DNA of 64,000 nucleotides from an uncultured Roseicyclus sp. (lineage in GTDB: Bacteria; Pseudomonadota; Alphaproteobacteria; Rhodobacterales; Rhodobacteraceae). This document shows positions 1-7,885 of the stretch, one piece after another. Position numbers and translations under genes: made by a program. Each line of letters opens with the position of its first letter. The stretch's first letter is position 1. The stretch spans positions 1 through 64,000 of the forward strand of contig CAKZPN010000046.1 in the NCBI GenBank assembly GCA_937139335.1, written 5' to 3'. A model generated the notes under the pieces. It was not told the DNA's origin, did no database searches, and saw only the letters and a list, made by a program, of their open reading frames with translations.

Positions 1-832
1 CGTAGAGGGTGTTCGCGGTGCAGTGGCGGTCGCGGATGAAGGGGATCCCGTCGATCTCGATGCACTGCCTGCCAGCCGCCAGCTTGACCACGCGGGCTTC
101 GCTGCCGTTGTCGCCGCCGCCGCGGCCCATGCTGATCTCTCGGACGTTGTGCTGCTGGTTGTCGTTGAACAGGCCGCGGAGCGCGTCGAAGACGTTGCTC
201 GGGCAGGTCACGAACTCGGGCAGCTCGCCGCAGTTGTCGTAGATGGGGGTGAAGAGCTTCGTCCGCACCATGTCGAAGCTGAGCGACGCGAGGGCGTCGG
301 TGTTCTCGGCCGCGGCCCACTCGCTGTAGGTGGCGGGGTCGATGCTGGCGAAGGTGCCGCTGCTGTCGATGTAGCGGGCCGCGCCGGCGATCTCCGTCGG
401 GCTGGCGGTCTCGTCGCCGGCGTACATGTCCCCGGCGACGCCGAGGGCCAGGCGGCGCGACTGGCGCTCCACGCGCCCCATGAGCAAGTCGCGCTGCTTG
501 GCGCCGATGCTCTCGGGGTTGAAGTTGGAGCCGGCAGCGGCCTGGGCGAGGCCCGTCACGCTGCTGACCTTGTCGTACTGCGCCCAACCGAGGGTCGCGC
601 CGACCTCGACCTCGTCGTCCGCGTCGCTGCTGGAGCGGGCGACGCCCTCAGCGCTGGCGGCAGCGTCGGCCGCGCCGGTGAACTCGGCCGTCCAGTAGCA
701 GGCCTTGCCTTCGCCGGGCAGGACGGGCAGCAGGAAGGGGAGAACAGCAACGCTGTTGATCTGGGTCTGCAGCTTGCGCCGGTAGACCAGCGAGAGCGCG
801 GCGGAAACGTCCGAGAGGGCGGTGGCGGCCAT
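1..832 (-). CDS. Phage major capsid-like protein, 3' end outside window
   Basis: The minus strand reads open from an ATG at 830-832 to the window edge, giving 277 codons with no stop. A GGAG ribosome-binding sequence lies about 7 nt upstream of the ATG. The N-terminal third is Ala/Ser rich. The last visible stretch has the layout common in tailed-phage coat proteins: a residue run around CPSNVFDALRGLF, a Gly-rich loop, then a segment ending in IDGIPFIRDRHC. I infer a major head protein from this pattern; it is not proven. A short phage-like reading frame precedes it. The next genes rightward are unrelated, so this piece may not belong to the same replicon as the rest of the window. Confidence 0.6.
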   Translation of the reverse strand, partial: MAATALSDVSAALSLVYRRKLQTQINSVAVLPFLLPVLPGEGKACYWTAEFTGAADAAASAEGVARSSSDADDEVEVGATLGWAQYDKVSSVTGLAQAAAGSNFNPESIGAKQRDLLMGRVERQSRRLALGVAGDMYAGDETASPTEIAGAARYIDSSGTFASIDPATYSEWAAAENTDALASLSFDMVRTKLFTPIYDNCGELPEFVTCPSNVFDALRGLFNDNQQHNVREISMGRGGGDNGSEARVVKLAAGRQCIEIDGIPFIRDRHCTANTLY

Positions 833-872
833 GTGTCAGGCTCCGGAGGGTTGAAGTCGAGGGTTGGGCGCT

Positions 873-1060
873 CTATCGCGCCCGAGAAAGGAGGTTCGCG
901 ACGATGGCCTCTCCAGAGACCTCCGTCCCGCCGGAGGGCCCGCCCGACCCGCCAAGCTTCGGATCACCCGTGCCGCCCGCACCGGTGGGGGGGATGAAGT
1001 GCTTCCCGTCGGACCCTTGGGTCCAACTCTTGACGCCGCAGCGTTCGCCGCCGATGTCGT
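873..1060 (-). CDS. C-terminal fragment of a phage-like gene upstream of the capsid gene
   Basis: A minus-strand frame ends with TAG at 873-875, about 40 nt before the capsid ATG. It reads a Gly/Pro-rich segment followed by TEVSGEAIVANLLSRAR, and its codons favour G/C in third position. The reading seems genuine up to about 1000-1060, where it becomes the antisense of a convincing plus-strand gene. No believable start lies within the phage-like part, so its 5' end is missing. The product is unknown; its place suggests a head, scaffold or structural gene. It could also be a short complete gene using a GTG at 1065-1067. Confidence 0.3.
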
Positions 1061-2054
1061 GAACCACTTCCGAGCCGAACTTGTCTCGGCCCTTGATCCC
1101 GAAGGTGCCGTCGTCACGCTCGACGAGCAGGCGGTCTACGAAATCACCGAGCAGCGTTCGGGCGGCACCGCCACGCTGCTGGTTCGCGGCACCAATAATG
1201 ATATCGGGACCGCGTTGGATTTCACCGATACGAGCACCACCGAAGTGATCGATGGCGTGACCTACAATGTCTACACGAGCGGTAACGCGAGAGTCCTGTT
1301 CGAGGTGGGTATCAACGTCAGCACACAGCCTCTCGGCGGAGGCGGTTCGGGTGCCAGCGTGGCGAACTCGTTCGCCCCAGCCAGCTCGGTGTTCATCGGT
1401 GAAGATGGCGAAGACATGCCATCATTGGGCGGCTTCGTACCATTCGATGGCGATTCCGGCAGCGTCGGGCTTTCGATCCAGCAGCCGGGCCCTTCGATCC
1501 GTTTCGAGGCTCCGCAATGGCACCTCGGCGAGCGGGATGGCGATGGTCGTTTCGAGCAGCTCTTGCCCGGGCGTTTCGATCCCGCCGAGCCCGAGGACAC
1601 GCCGCTGGCAGCAAGCTCGCCGGGGCCGGTGCTCGGGGTTGCGCCGCACCTCGATATTCTCGGCGACGATGCGGTCTTCGATGTGACTAGCATCGATGGC
1701 TTGGTCGACTTGCCGGGCGACGGCGCGTTCCTGAACGACTCGAATGGACCCGCAGGCCTCTCTCGCCTGACGTCGATCAGCGATCATGCTGCCGAGGCAA
1801 ACCTGTTCGAGCTGGGCGAAAGCCTGTCGACCGAAGCGGGTATCGATCTCGACCTGAGCAGCGATCCGGCAGCGGTTTCAATCATGCCTGACGTCGCGGA
1901 CTTCGCGGTCGTGCCTGGCGCCGACGAGTTAATCGCATTCGACCAACCTGTTGCACTTGCTGACCTTCTCGACCAAGGTGTTCTCGACGGGAAATTCCAG
2001 CCGCCGGTTACCCTGCCTATCGATAGCGGGGCCTACGACTTCGGAGGCGTCTAG
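1029..2054 (+). CDS. C-terminal part of a secreted or surface protein, 5' end missing
   Basis: The plus-strand frame ending at the TAG before 2055 encodes about 340 acidic residues. They start near LDAAAFAADVVNHFRAEL, pass a beta-rich segment (VYEITEQRSGG, then TYNVYTSGNARVLFEVGINV), and finish in an Asp/Gly/Ala-rich tail ending YDFGGV. Low Lys and Cys, high Asp/Gly, and a type I secretion ABC transporter starting 22 nt downstream suggest a type I secretion substrate; that is inference. No GGxGxDxxx calcium repeats are visible. Upstream of about 1020 the frame is only the shadow of the phage-like minus-strand gene, so the N-terminus is lost at a junction. Confidence 0.45.
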   Translation, partial: LDAAAFAADVVNHFRAELVSALDPEGAVVTLDEQAVYEITEQRSGGTATLLVRGTNNDIGTALDFTDTSTTEVIDGVTYNVYTSGNARVLFEVGINVSTQPLGGGGSGASVANSFAPASSVFIGEDGEDMPSLGGFVPFDGDSGSVGLSIQQPGPSIRFEAPQWHLGERDGDGRFEQLLPGRFDPAEPEDTPLAASSPGPVLGVAPHLDILGDDAVFDVTSIDGLVDLPGDGAFLNDSNGPAGLSRLTSISDHAAEANLFELGESLSTEAGIDLDLSSDPAAVSIMPDVADFAVVPGADELIAFDQPVALADLLDQGVLDGKFQPPVTLPIDSGAYDFGGV

Positions 2055-2075
2055 TTCGGGTAAGCTGCGGGGGCC

Positions 2076-2216
2076 ATGTCACAAACGCGTGAAAATGGGG
2101 CGGGCGCGTCGATTATCGGTGCGATGATCCGCGGCGAAGGTCCGCTGGTGCCCTATTTCCGGGGCGCGATGCTGTTCTCGGTCGTCGCCAACCTGATGCT
2201 GCTGGTCTCGCCGATC
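2076..2216 (+). pseudogene. Type I secretion ABC transporter, first 47 codons only
   Basis: An ATG at 2076 opens a frame whose residues 24-47 (LVPYFRGAMLFSVVANLMLLVSPI) match the start of type I secretion permease/ATPases of the PrtD/LapB kind, where SPI is normally followed by YMLQVYDRV. After SPI at 2214-2216 the frame runs into the antisense of the patatin gene and stops at 2276. The transmembrane and ATPase domains, more than 500 residues, are absent. It lies directly downstream of the secreted-protein fragment, the usual order for substrate and exporter. It is either a deletion remnant or half of a misjoined gene. Confidence 0.7.
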
Positions 2217-3205
2217 CGGTCCAGATGCGTGTCGAGAAACGCCTCCGCCGCCCTGCGCCCGGCCTCGAAGAGCTGATGGAGCACGGCGGGGATCGGAACG
2301 GTCTTGGTCGCCAGCGACAACTGCCGCATCAACTCGTCATCCGCGATCAGGTGGATCAGCACCGGCTTCATCGTGCCCGCGTCCATCCGACCCTGCGCGA
2401 TCAGCCGCTGCACGAAGTCGATCGCCCGCAATTCCCGCAGGAGCGAGGCGTTGAAGCTGATCTCGTTGATCCGGTTCTGGATCGCGCGGGCCGAGGTCGG
2501 CACCTCCTCGCGCACCAGCGGATTGATGTTCACCACCACGATGTCGCGCGGCAGGCCCGGCGCGAAGAGCGGGAACAGCGCCGGGTTGCCGGTATAGCCG
2601 CCATCCCAATAGGCTTCGGTCTCGCCGGTGCCGGGGTCCTCGATCTCGACCGCGCGAAACAGCGTCGGCAGGCAGGCCGAGGCCATGATCGCGTCGGGCG
2701 TGATCTCCGCCCCCTGGAACACGCGGATCTTGCCGGTGCGCACATTGGTGGCGCAGATCGCGAAGACCGGACCCTCGGGGTTGCAGACGCGGTCGTAGTG
2801 GAACCGCTCGACGATCCGTTCCAGCGGGTTGTGGTAGAAGGGGCCGGTGGCATAGGGGCTGACCATGCGCCCGAACCCGTCGCCCAGCATGAAGGGCAGC
2901 GAGGCCTCGACCATCGCGCTCAGCGCCACCGGCGCGACCATGCCGAGCCAGGGCGCGAAGCTGGGGTCCGTCACCGCGCCGACCTGTTCCCAGAGCCAGG
3001 CGAGGTTCTCGCGCGCCGCCTCCTTGCTGCCAAGCGCCAGCCCGGCCTTTACGGCCGCCCCGTTCAGCGCGCCCGCCGAGGTGCCGGACATGCCAGCGAT
3101 CTCGACCTCGGGGGTCTCGAGCAGCCGGTCGAGCACGCCCCAAGTATAGGCGCCATGCGCGCCGCCGCCCTGCAGGGCGAGGTTGATCCGCTTGGGGGCT
3201 GTCAC
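2153..3205 (-). CDS. Patatin-like phospholipase, 3' end replaced
   Basis: This is a patatin-family hydrolase with the Gly-rich oxyanion motif QGGGAHGAY (residues 12-20), the nucleophile elbow GTSAG (41-45, Ser43) and the dyad Asp in WDGGY (Asp201). Pairing with 3-hydroxybutyrate dehydrogenase immediately upstream is typical of Rhodobacteraceae and suggests a role in polyhydroxybutyrate or lipid turnover. Family resemblance holds to about residue 337 (ETSSI, near 2195). The last 13 residues come from the antisense of the type I secretion fragment, so the normal C-terminus is lost. Without it activity is uncertain, although all catalytic motifs are present. Confidence 0.85.
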   Translation of the reverse strand: MTAPKRINLALQGGGAHGAYTWGVLDRLLETPEVEIAGMSGTSAGALNGAAVKAGLALGSKEAARENLAWLWEQVGAVTDPSFAPWLGMVAPVALSAMVEASLPFMLGDGFGRMVSPYATGPFYHNPLERIVERFHYDRVCNPEGPVFAICATNVRTGKIRVFQGAEITPDAIMASACLPTLFRAVEIEDPGTGETEAYWDGGYTGNPALFPLFAPGLPRDIVVVNINPLVREEVPTSARAIQNRINEISFNASLLRELRAIDFVQRLIAQGRMDAGTMKPVLIHLIADDELMRQLSLATKTVPIPAVLHQLFEAGRRAAEAFLDTHLDRIGETSSIRLATTENSIAPRK

Positions 3206-3215
3206 AGGCCTTGCC

Positions 3216-3273
3216 CTTCTCTGTTTCGAAAATATCCCGGGGGAGTCGCGTCAGCGACGGGGGCAGAGCCCCC
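3216..3273. repeat. Dispersed intergenic repeat, copy 1
   Basis: It reads CTTCTCTGTTTC, two variable bases, AAATATCC, then a G-rich run and an inverted repeat GGGGGCAGAGCCCCC. The same layout recurs at 8814-8872 and 20958-21009. Here it separates bdhA from the patatin gene on the minus strand, with the CTTCTCT end about 11 nt from the patatin start codon. Confidence 0.75.
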
Positions 3274-3283
3274 GCCACATCGA

Positions 3284-4069
3284 TCACATGGCCGTCCAGC
3301 CGCCGTCCACGCTGATCGCCGTCCCGGTGATCTGTGCGCCCGCGTCCGAGCACAGGAAGACGGCCGTGCCGCCCAGTTGCTCGACGGTGGCGAATTCGCG
3401 CGAGGGCTGGCGGGCCAGCATGACCTCGCGCACCACGGTGTCGCGGTCCATGTTGTGCGTCTTCATCTGGTCGGGGATCTGCGCCTCGACCAGCGGCGTC
3501 AGCACGTAGCCGGGGCAAATGGCATTGGCGGTGATCGACTGGCCCGCGGTTTCCAGCGCCGTGGTCTTGGTCAGCCCGATGATCCCGTGCTTGGCGGCGA
3601 CATAGGCGGATTTGAACGGGCTGGCGGTCAGGCCATGGGCGGAGGCGACATTGATCACGCGGCCCCAGCCGGCCTTGCGCATCAGGGGCAGGGCGGCCGC
3701 GGTGGTGTGAAAGGCCGAGGACAGGTTTATCGAGATGATCGCGTCCCATTTCGCTATCGGGAATTCGTCGATCGGCGCGACATGCTGGATGCCCGCGTTG
3801 TTGATCAGGATGTCGCAGGCGCCCGCCTGTGCGACAAGCGCGCGGCACTCCTCGCCCTTGGACATGTCGGCCTTGATGTAGGTCGCGGTGACGCCGCAGG
3901 TCTCGGCGATCTCCTTGGCCAGCGCGTGGTCATCCTCGCTGTCGGTGAAGGAGTTCAGGACGACATCCGCCCCGGCCCTGGCCAGTTCCCACGCGATGCC
4001 GAGGCCGATGCCGGAGTTGGAGCCGGTGATGACGGCGGTCTTGCCCGAAAGATCAGTGGTGATGGCCAT
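3284..4069 (-). CDS. bdhA: 3-hydroxybutyrate dehydrogenase (SDR family)
   Basis: This is a 261-aa short-chain dehydrogenase that oxidises (R)-3-hydroxybutyrate to acetoacetate with NAD in PHB and ketone-body use. The cofactor motif TGSNSGIG is at residues 15-22, NNAG follows near 90, the catalytic Ser lies in the VASAHG strand and Tyr-Lys in AYVAAK. GIQHV after NNA and the ending GTAISVDGGWTAM are typical of the hydroxybutyrate dehydrogenase branch. The ATG at 4067-4069 is preferred over one 33 nt upstream because an AGGAG lies about 8 nt before it. The patatin gene follows on the same strand. An sRNA or attenuator lies 80 nt upstream. Confidence 0.9.
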   Translation of the reverse strand: MAITTDLSGKTAVITGSNSGIGLGIAWELARAGADVVLNSFTDSEDDHALAKEIAETCGVTATYIKADMSKGEECRALVAQAGACDILINNAGIQHVAPIDEFPIAKWDAIISINLSSAFHTTAAALPLMRKAGWGRVINVASAHGLTASPFKSAYVAAKHGIIGLTKTTALETAGQSITANAICPGYVLTPLVEAQIPDQMKTHNMDRDTVVREVMLARQPSREFATVEQLGGTAVFLCSDAGAQITGTAISVDGGWTAM

Positions 4070-4149
4070 GTCTGGCGCTCCTGTTGCTGTGCTTGCGCGC
4101 AACCTAATGCTGCATGTGCGACATGAACAGGATCGGAGTCAGGGACTGC

Positions 4150-4228
4150 CCAAAAAAAACGCCGGCACAAGGCCGGCGTTCAGTTATTGAGGCAGGTTTC
4201 ATACAGGCAAGAAACCTATCGAGCAGTG
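4150..4228 (-). ncRNA. Candidate small RNA or transcription attenuator upstream of bdhA
   Basis: A minus-strand transcript of about 78 nt is bounded by a strong sigma-70-like promoter (TTGGAC at 4258-4263, 17-bp spacer, TTATAA at 4235-4240) and a Rho-independent terminator. Inside, a hairpin with stem GGTTTC/GAAACC and a 10-nt loop precedes a single-stranded CCTCAATAACT. No open frame of useful length fits. It could be a stand-alone sRNA or a leader controlling bdhA, whose ATG lies 80 nt past the terminator. I do not recognise the family. Confidence 0.7.
4152..4179 (-). terminator. Rho-independent terminator of the small RNA
   Basis: A perfect 8-bp stem ACGCCGGC/GCCGGCGT (4159-4166 with 4172-4179) with a 5-nt loop is followed on the minus strand by eight T residues (4152-4159). 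It is the clearest intrinsic terminator in the window. Confidence 0.9.
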
Positions 4229-4234
4229 ACCCCT

Positions 4235-4263
4235 TTATAAGCAATGGGTTGGGTCTTGTCCAA
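4235..4263 (-). promoter_or_regulatory. Sigma-70-type promoter of the small RNA
   Basis: On the minus strand TTGGAC (4258-4263) and TTATAA (4235-4240) are separated by exactly 17 bp, which places transcription start near 4228, just before the hairpins of the small RNA. Confidence 0.7.
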
Positions 4264-4340
4264 CCGAAAAGTTTGAAAACCCCCGGGGCGGCGGATAGCG
4301 TCAACGCAACAAGGCTTGAGGCAGGAAGGATTGTCCGCAG

Positions 4341-6149
4341 ATGAGAACGGTATGTTTCGTGCAGGCGCTGGCCGTGGTGGGGCTGTCGCTATGCGTCTCA
4401 GGGGCAGGTATCGCGCAACCGATGCACGGCATCGCAATGTATGGGGAGCCGGCGCTGCCGCCCGACTACACCCATCTGCCCTACGCCAACCCCGACGCCC
4501 CCACCGGCGGGCGCATCGTGACCGGCGAGACAGGCAGTTTCGACAGTCTCAATCCGCATATCCGCGAAGGCTCCGTGCCCTGGCAGCTGCGCTACATGGT
4601 CTACGAATCGCTTCTCGGCCGGTCCTGGGACGAGCCGTTCACGCTCTACGGTCTGCTCGCCGAATCGGTCGAGGTGGCCGAGGATAATTCCTGGGTCGAG
4701 TTCACCCTCCGCCCCGAGGCGCGGTTTTCCGACGGCAGCCCGGTGACGGTGGAGGACGTGATCTGGTCCTTCGAGACGCTCGGCACCGTCGGCCACCCGC
4801 GCTACCTCGGTGCCTGGACGCGGGTCGAGGGGATCGCGGCGGTGGACGAGGACACCGTGCGCATCACCTTCTCCGATCCCGACCGCGAGCTTGCGATGAT
4901 CATGGGCCTGCGCCCGATCCTGCAGGCGTCGCAGTGGCAGGACAGCGATTTCACCCGCTCCGGTCTCGACGTGATCCCGGTCGCGACCGGGCCCTATGTC
5001 ATCGACGATTTCGAGGCCGGGCGCTTCGTCTCGCTGCGGCGCGATCCCGACTACTGGGGCGCCGACCTGCCGTTCCGGCGCGGCACCAACGTGATCGACG
5101 AGCTTCGGATGGAGTTCTTCGCCGACGGAACCGCGATGTTCGAGGCCTTCACCTCGGGCATCCTGTCCACGATGCGCGAAACCTCGGCGCAATCCTGGGC
5201 AGAGCGCTACGATTTCCCGCGCGTGCGATCGGGCGAGGTGGTACTCTCGGAAATCCCGCACCAGCGCCCGTCGGGCATGACCGGCTTCGTGATGAACACG
5301 CGGGAGGGGGCATTCGCCGACTGGCGGGTGCGCGAGGCCATGATCCAGGCGTTTCCGGCCGAGTTCATCAACCAGACGCTGAACGGCGGCGTCGACCCGC
5401 GCATCACCTCCTACTTCGCCAACTCGCCCCTCGCGATGGCGTCTGGCCCCGCCGAAGGCCGGGTGGCGGAGTACCTGGCGCCGTTCGAGGCCGACCTTCT
5501 GCCCGGCGCGATCGAAGGCTACGAGGTGCCGGTCTCCGACGGCACCGAGCGCAACCGCGGCGGCATCCGGGCGGCGCTCGCCGCGCTGGAAGAGGCGGGC
5601 TACACCGTGGAGAACGGCGTGATGATGACGCCCGAGGGCGCGCCCTTCACGTTCGAGATCATGCTCCAGACCGGGTCGTCCGAAAACGACGCCATCGTGA
5701 ACATCTACACCGAGGCGCTGCAGCGTCTGGGCATCGCCGTCTCGGTCGCGCGCATCGACGCGGCGCAGTTCCGCGAGCGTCGCGACGGGTTCGATTTCGA
5801 CATGATCTACGAGCGCTACGGCCTGTCGCTGTCCCCAGGCAACGAGCAATACACCTACTGGGGCTGCGAGATGGTCGACACCACCGGCTCGCGCAACCTG
5901 ATGGGGGCCTGCAACCCGGCGATCGAGGCGATGATCGACCAGATGCTGACCTCGGACAGCCAGGAGGATTACGTCGCCGCCGTCCGCGCGCTCGACCGGG
6001 TGCTGACCTCGATGCGCTATGTGGTGCCGTTCTGGCACAACCCGGTCAGCCGCGTCGCCCATGACGCCGAACTGCGCTACCCCGACACGATCCCGATCTA
6101 CGGCGACTGGATCGGCTGGCAGCCCGACGTCTGGTGGGTGGAGGAGTGA
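4341..6149 (+). CDS. ABC transporter periplasmic substrate-binding protein, peptide type (family 5)
   Basis: This 602-aa protein has a signal peptide (RTVCFVQALAVVGLSLCVSGAGIAQ) ending near residue 26. It then shows the family 5 fold: the YANPDAPTGG start typical of YejA/oligopeptide-binding proteins, LNPHI, VYESL, VEFTLRPEARFSDGSPVTVEDV near residues 110-140 and TGPYVI. The ending FWHNPVSRVAH..YGDWIGWQPDVWWVE is typical of the YejA subgroup. It would bind peptides or microcin-C-like oligopeptides in the periplasm for an ABC importer. No permease or ATPase genes are adjacent, so its partners lie elsewhere or it is an orphan. The next gene is convergent, 7 bp away. Confidence 0.85.
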   Translation: MRTVCFVQALAVVGLSLCVSGAGIAQPMHGIAMYGEPALPPDYTHLPYANPDAPTGGRIVTGETGSFDSLNPHIREGSVPWQLRYMVYESLLGRSWDEPFTLYGLLAESVEVAEDNSWVEFTLRPEARFSDGSPVTVEDVIWSFETLGTVGHPRYLGAWTRVEGIAAVDEDTVRITFSDPDRELAMIMGLRPILQASQWQDSDFTRSGLDVIPVATGPYVIDDFEAGRFVSLRRDPDYWGADLPFRRGTNVIDELRMEFFADGTAMFEAFTSGILSTMRETSAQSWAERYDFPRVRSGEVVLSEIPHQRPSGMTGFVMNTREGAFADWRVREAMIQAFPAEFINQTLNGGVDPRITSYFANSPLAMASGPAEGRVAEYLAPFEADLLPGAIEGYEVPVSDGTERNRGGIRAALAALEEAGYTVENGVMMTPEGAPFTFEIMLQTGSSENDAIVNIYTEALQRLGIAVSVARIDAAQFRERRDGFDFDMIYERYGLSLSPGNEQYTYWGCEMVDTTGSRNLMGACNPAIEAMIDQMLTSDSQEDYVAAVRALDRVLTSMRYVVPFWHNPVSRVAHDAELRYPDTIPIYGDWIGWQPDVWWVEE

Positions 6150-6156
6150 GCCGGCG

Positions 6157-6867
6157 CTACTCGGCGGCGTCGGGCAGGCGTTCCGGCGCCTTCGTCACGT
6201 CCTCGCCGTTCGGATAGACGAGGCCGGCCGAGATGATCAGCTTGGCCGCATCCTCCACCGACATGTCGAGCAGGATCACGTCCTTGCGCGGGACATAGAG
6301 CAGGAAGCCCGAGGTCGGGTTCGGCGTGGTCGGCAGGAAGACAGACACCATGTCCTCCGGCCCGTGGCGGCGCGCGATCTCGCCCTTGGCATGGGTCGAG
6401 ATGAAGGCGATGGCCCAGACGCCCGTGCGCGGGTATTCGACCATGCAGGCCTTCTCGAAATTCTGTTGGCCCTGCTGCAGCACCGTCTCCACGATCTGCT
6501 TCAGCCCGGAATAGAGCGTGCGGATCAGCGGGATCGACAGCACCAGGCTTTCCGCCCAGCGGATCAGCGACCGCCCGATCAGCCCCTTGGCGATCCAGCC
6601 GACGATGAAGGTGAAGACCAGGAAGGTCGCCACGCCGATGCCGCGGATGTCGACCTGAAGCCCGGTGTAATGCTGGATCAGCAGCGCGGGATTGTAGGCG
6701 CTGGGGATCAGCGGCAGCACCCAGCTGTCGATCCAGCCCAGAAGCGTCCACAACAGCCAGATCGTGATGCCGATCGGCATGATCACGATGAGCCCGGTCA
6801 GGAAATTCGATCGCAGGGATGCGAAAAATCCGCGACGCGGCGGCGGGGGCGTTTCGGGCAGTTGCAT
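6157..6867 (-). CDS. DUF502 family inner-membrane protein
   Basis: The 236-aa product starts at MQLPETPPPP. The longer upstream frame looks untranslated because it is rich in Arg/Cys and lacks membrane-protein character. Two hydrophobic segments are seen: LTGLIVIMPIGITIWLLWTLL and GIGVATFLVFTFIVGWIAKG. The family signatures PLIRTLYSGLKQIV, the Phe-Glu-Lys-Ala segment, GVWAIAFIST and VFLPTTPNPTSGFLLYVP all identify DUF502, a widespread envelope protein of unknown function. It is convergent with the binding-protein gene. Confidence 0.85.
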   Translation of the reverse strand: MQLPETPPPPRRGFFASLRSNFLTGLIVIMPIGITIWLLWTLLGWIDSWVLPLIPSAYNPALLIQHYTGLQVDIRGIGVATFLVFTFIVGWIAKGLIGRSLIRWAESLVLSIPLIRTLYSGLKQIVETVLQQGQQNFEKACMVEYPRTGVWAIAFISTHAKGEIARRHGPEDMVSVFLPTTPNPTSGFLLYVPRKDVILLDMSVEDAAKLIISAGLVYPNGEDVTKAPERLPDAAE

Positions 6868-6967
6868 GCGCTTCGGGATCCGGCCAGACGGGGAGGCGTC
6901 GTCGCCTCCTTTGTCTCCTGTATGTAAGCAACCACGGAAATCGGCACAAGCCGGGTAACGGGGAAGC

Positions 6968-7885
6968 TCAGGCGCCCGGCACCATCGCCTGCGCAATCCG
7001 CGCCGCCAGACGCGCGTTGTTCAGAACGAGGGCGATGTTCGCGGTCAGCGTCCGCCCCTTGGTCAGCTCGAAGAGCCGTTGCAGCAGGTAGGGCGTGACC
7101 GCCTTGCCGCTGATGCCCTGCGCATCGGCGTCGCGCTGCGCCTGTGCGATCAGGGGCGCGAGCGTTTCGGCCGCGATCTCGTCAGCTTGCGGGATCGGGT
7201 TGGCCACCAGCTGCCCGCCGGGCAGGCCGAGCGCCGCGCGCATCTTGTGGGCGCGCGCGATCGCCTCGGGCGCGTCCATGCGCAGCGGTGCGGCCAGCCC
7301 GCTCTCGCGGCTCCAGAACGCCGGAAAGCCGGATTGCCCCACCGCGATCACCGGCACGCCGAGGGTTTCCAGCACCTCCAGCGTCTTGGGGATGTCGAGG
7401 ATCGCCTTGGCGCCCGCCGCCACAACTGTCACGGGCGTCTGCGCCAGTTCCTGCAGGTCGGCGGAGATGTCGAAGCTCTGCTCGGCCCCGCGATGCACGC
7501 CGCCGATGCCGCCGGTGGCGAAAACCGCGATGCCCGCCCGCGCGGCGCAGATCATCGTTGCCGCGACCGTGGTGGCTCCGGTACCACCCTCGGCAAGACA
7601 GGCGGCGAGATCGGCGCGGCTGAGCTTGGCGACGCCCGTAGCCTGCGCCAACCCGTCCAGCGCCTCGGGCTCCATCCCCACACGGATCTCGCCCGCGATC
7701 ACCGCGATGGTGGCGGGCACCGCGCCGGCGGCCCGCACCTCGGCCTCGACCGCGCGGGCGGTGGCGAGGTTCTGCGGGTAGGGCATCCCGTGCGTGATGA
7801 TGGTGGATTCGAGCGCGACGATCGGCGCGCCGGAGGAACTGGCCGCGGCGACCTCGGCGGACAGGCGGAGGGGCAGGGCAGTCAT
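6968..7885 (-). CDS. psuG: Pseudouridine-5'-phosphate glycosidase
   Basis: The 305-aa enzyme cleaves pseudouridine 5'-phosphate to uracil and ribose 5-phosphate. Family hallmarks are ALESTIITHGMPYPQN near the start, IAGEIRVGM, LSRADL, the Gly-rich GGTGATTVAATM, FATGGIGGVHRG, ILDIPKTLEVLE and the C-terminal GKAVTPYLLQRLFELTKGRTLTANIALVLNNA. Translation starts at the ATG at 7883-7885, which overlaps the stop of psuK by 4 bp (ATGA), so the two are translationally coupled. A much longer frame extends upstream but there it only shadows psuK. Confidence 0.93.
   Translation of the reverse strand: MTALPLRLSAEVAAASSSGAPIVALESTIITHGMPYPQNLATARAVEAEVRAAGAVPATIAVIAGEIRVGMEPEALDGLAQATGVAKLSRADLAACLAEGGTGATTVAATMICAARAGIAVFATGGIGGVHRGAEQSFDISADLQELAQTPVTVVAAGAKAILDIPKTLEVLETLGVPVIAVGQSGFPAFWSRESGLAAPLRMDAPEAIARAHKMRAALGLPGGQLVANPIPQADEIAAETLAPLIAQAQRDADAQGISGKAVTPYLLQRLFELTKGRTLTANIALVLNNARLAARIAQAMVPGA

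Noticed and set aside
2225..4126. 633-codon plus-strand open frame
   Set aside because: Antisense to the patatin and bdhA genes, with a shadow composition and no recognisable motif.
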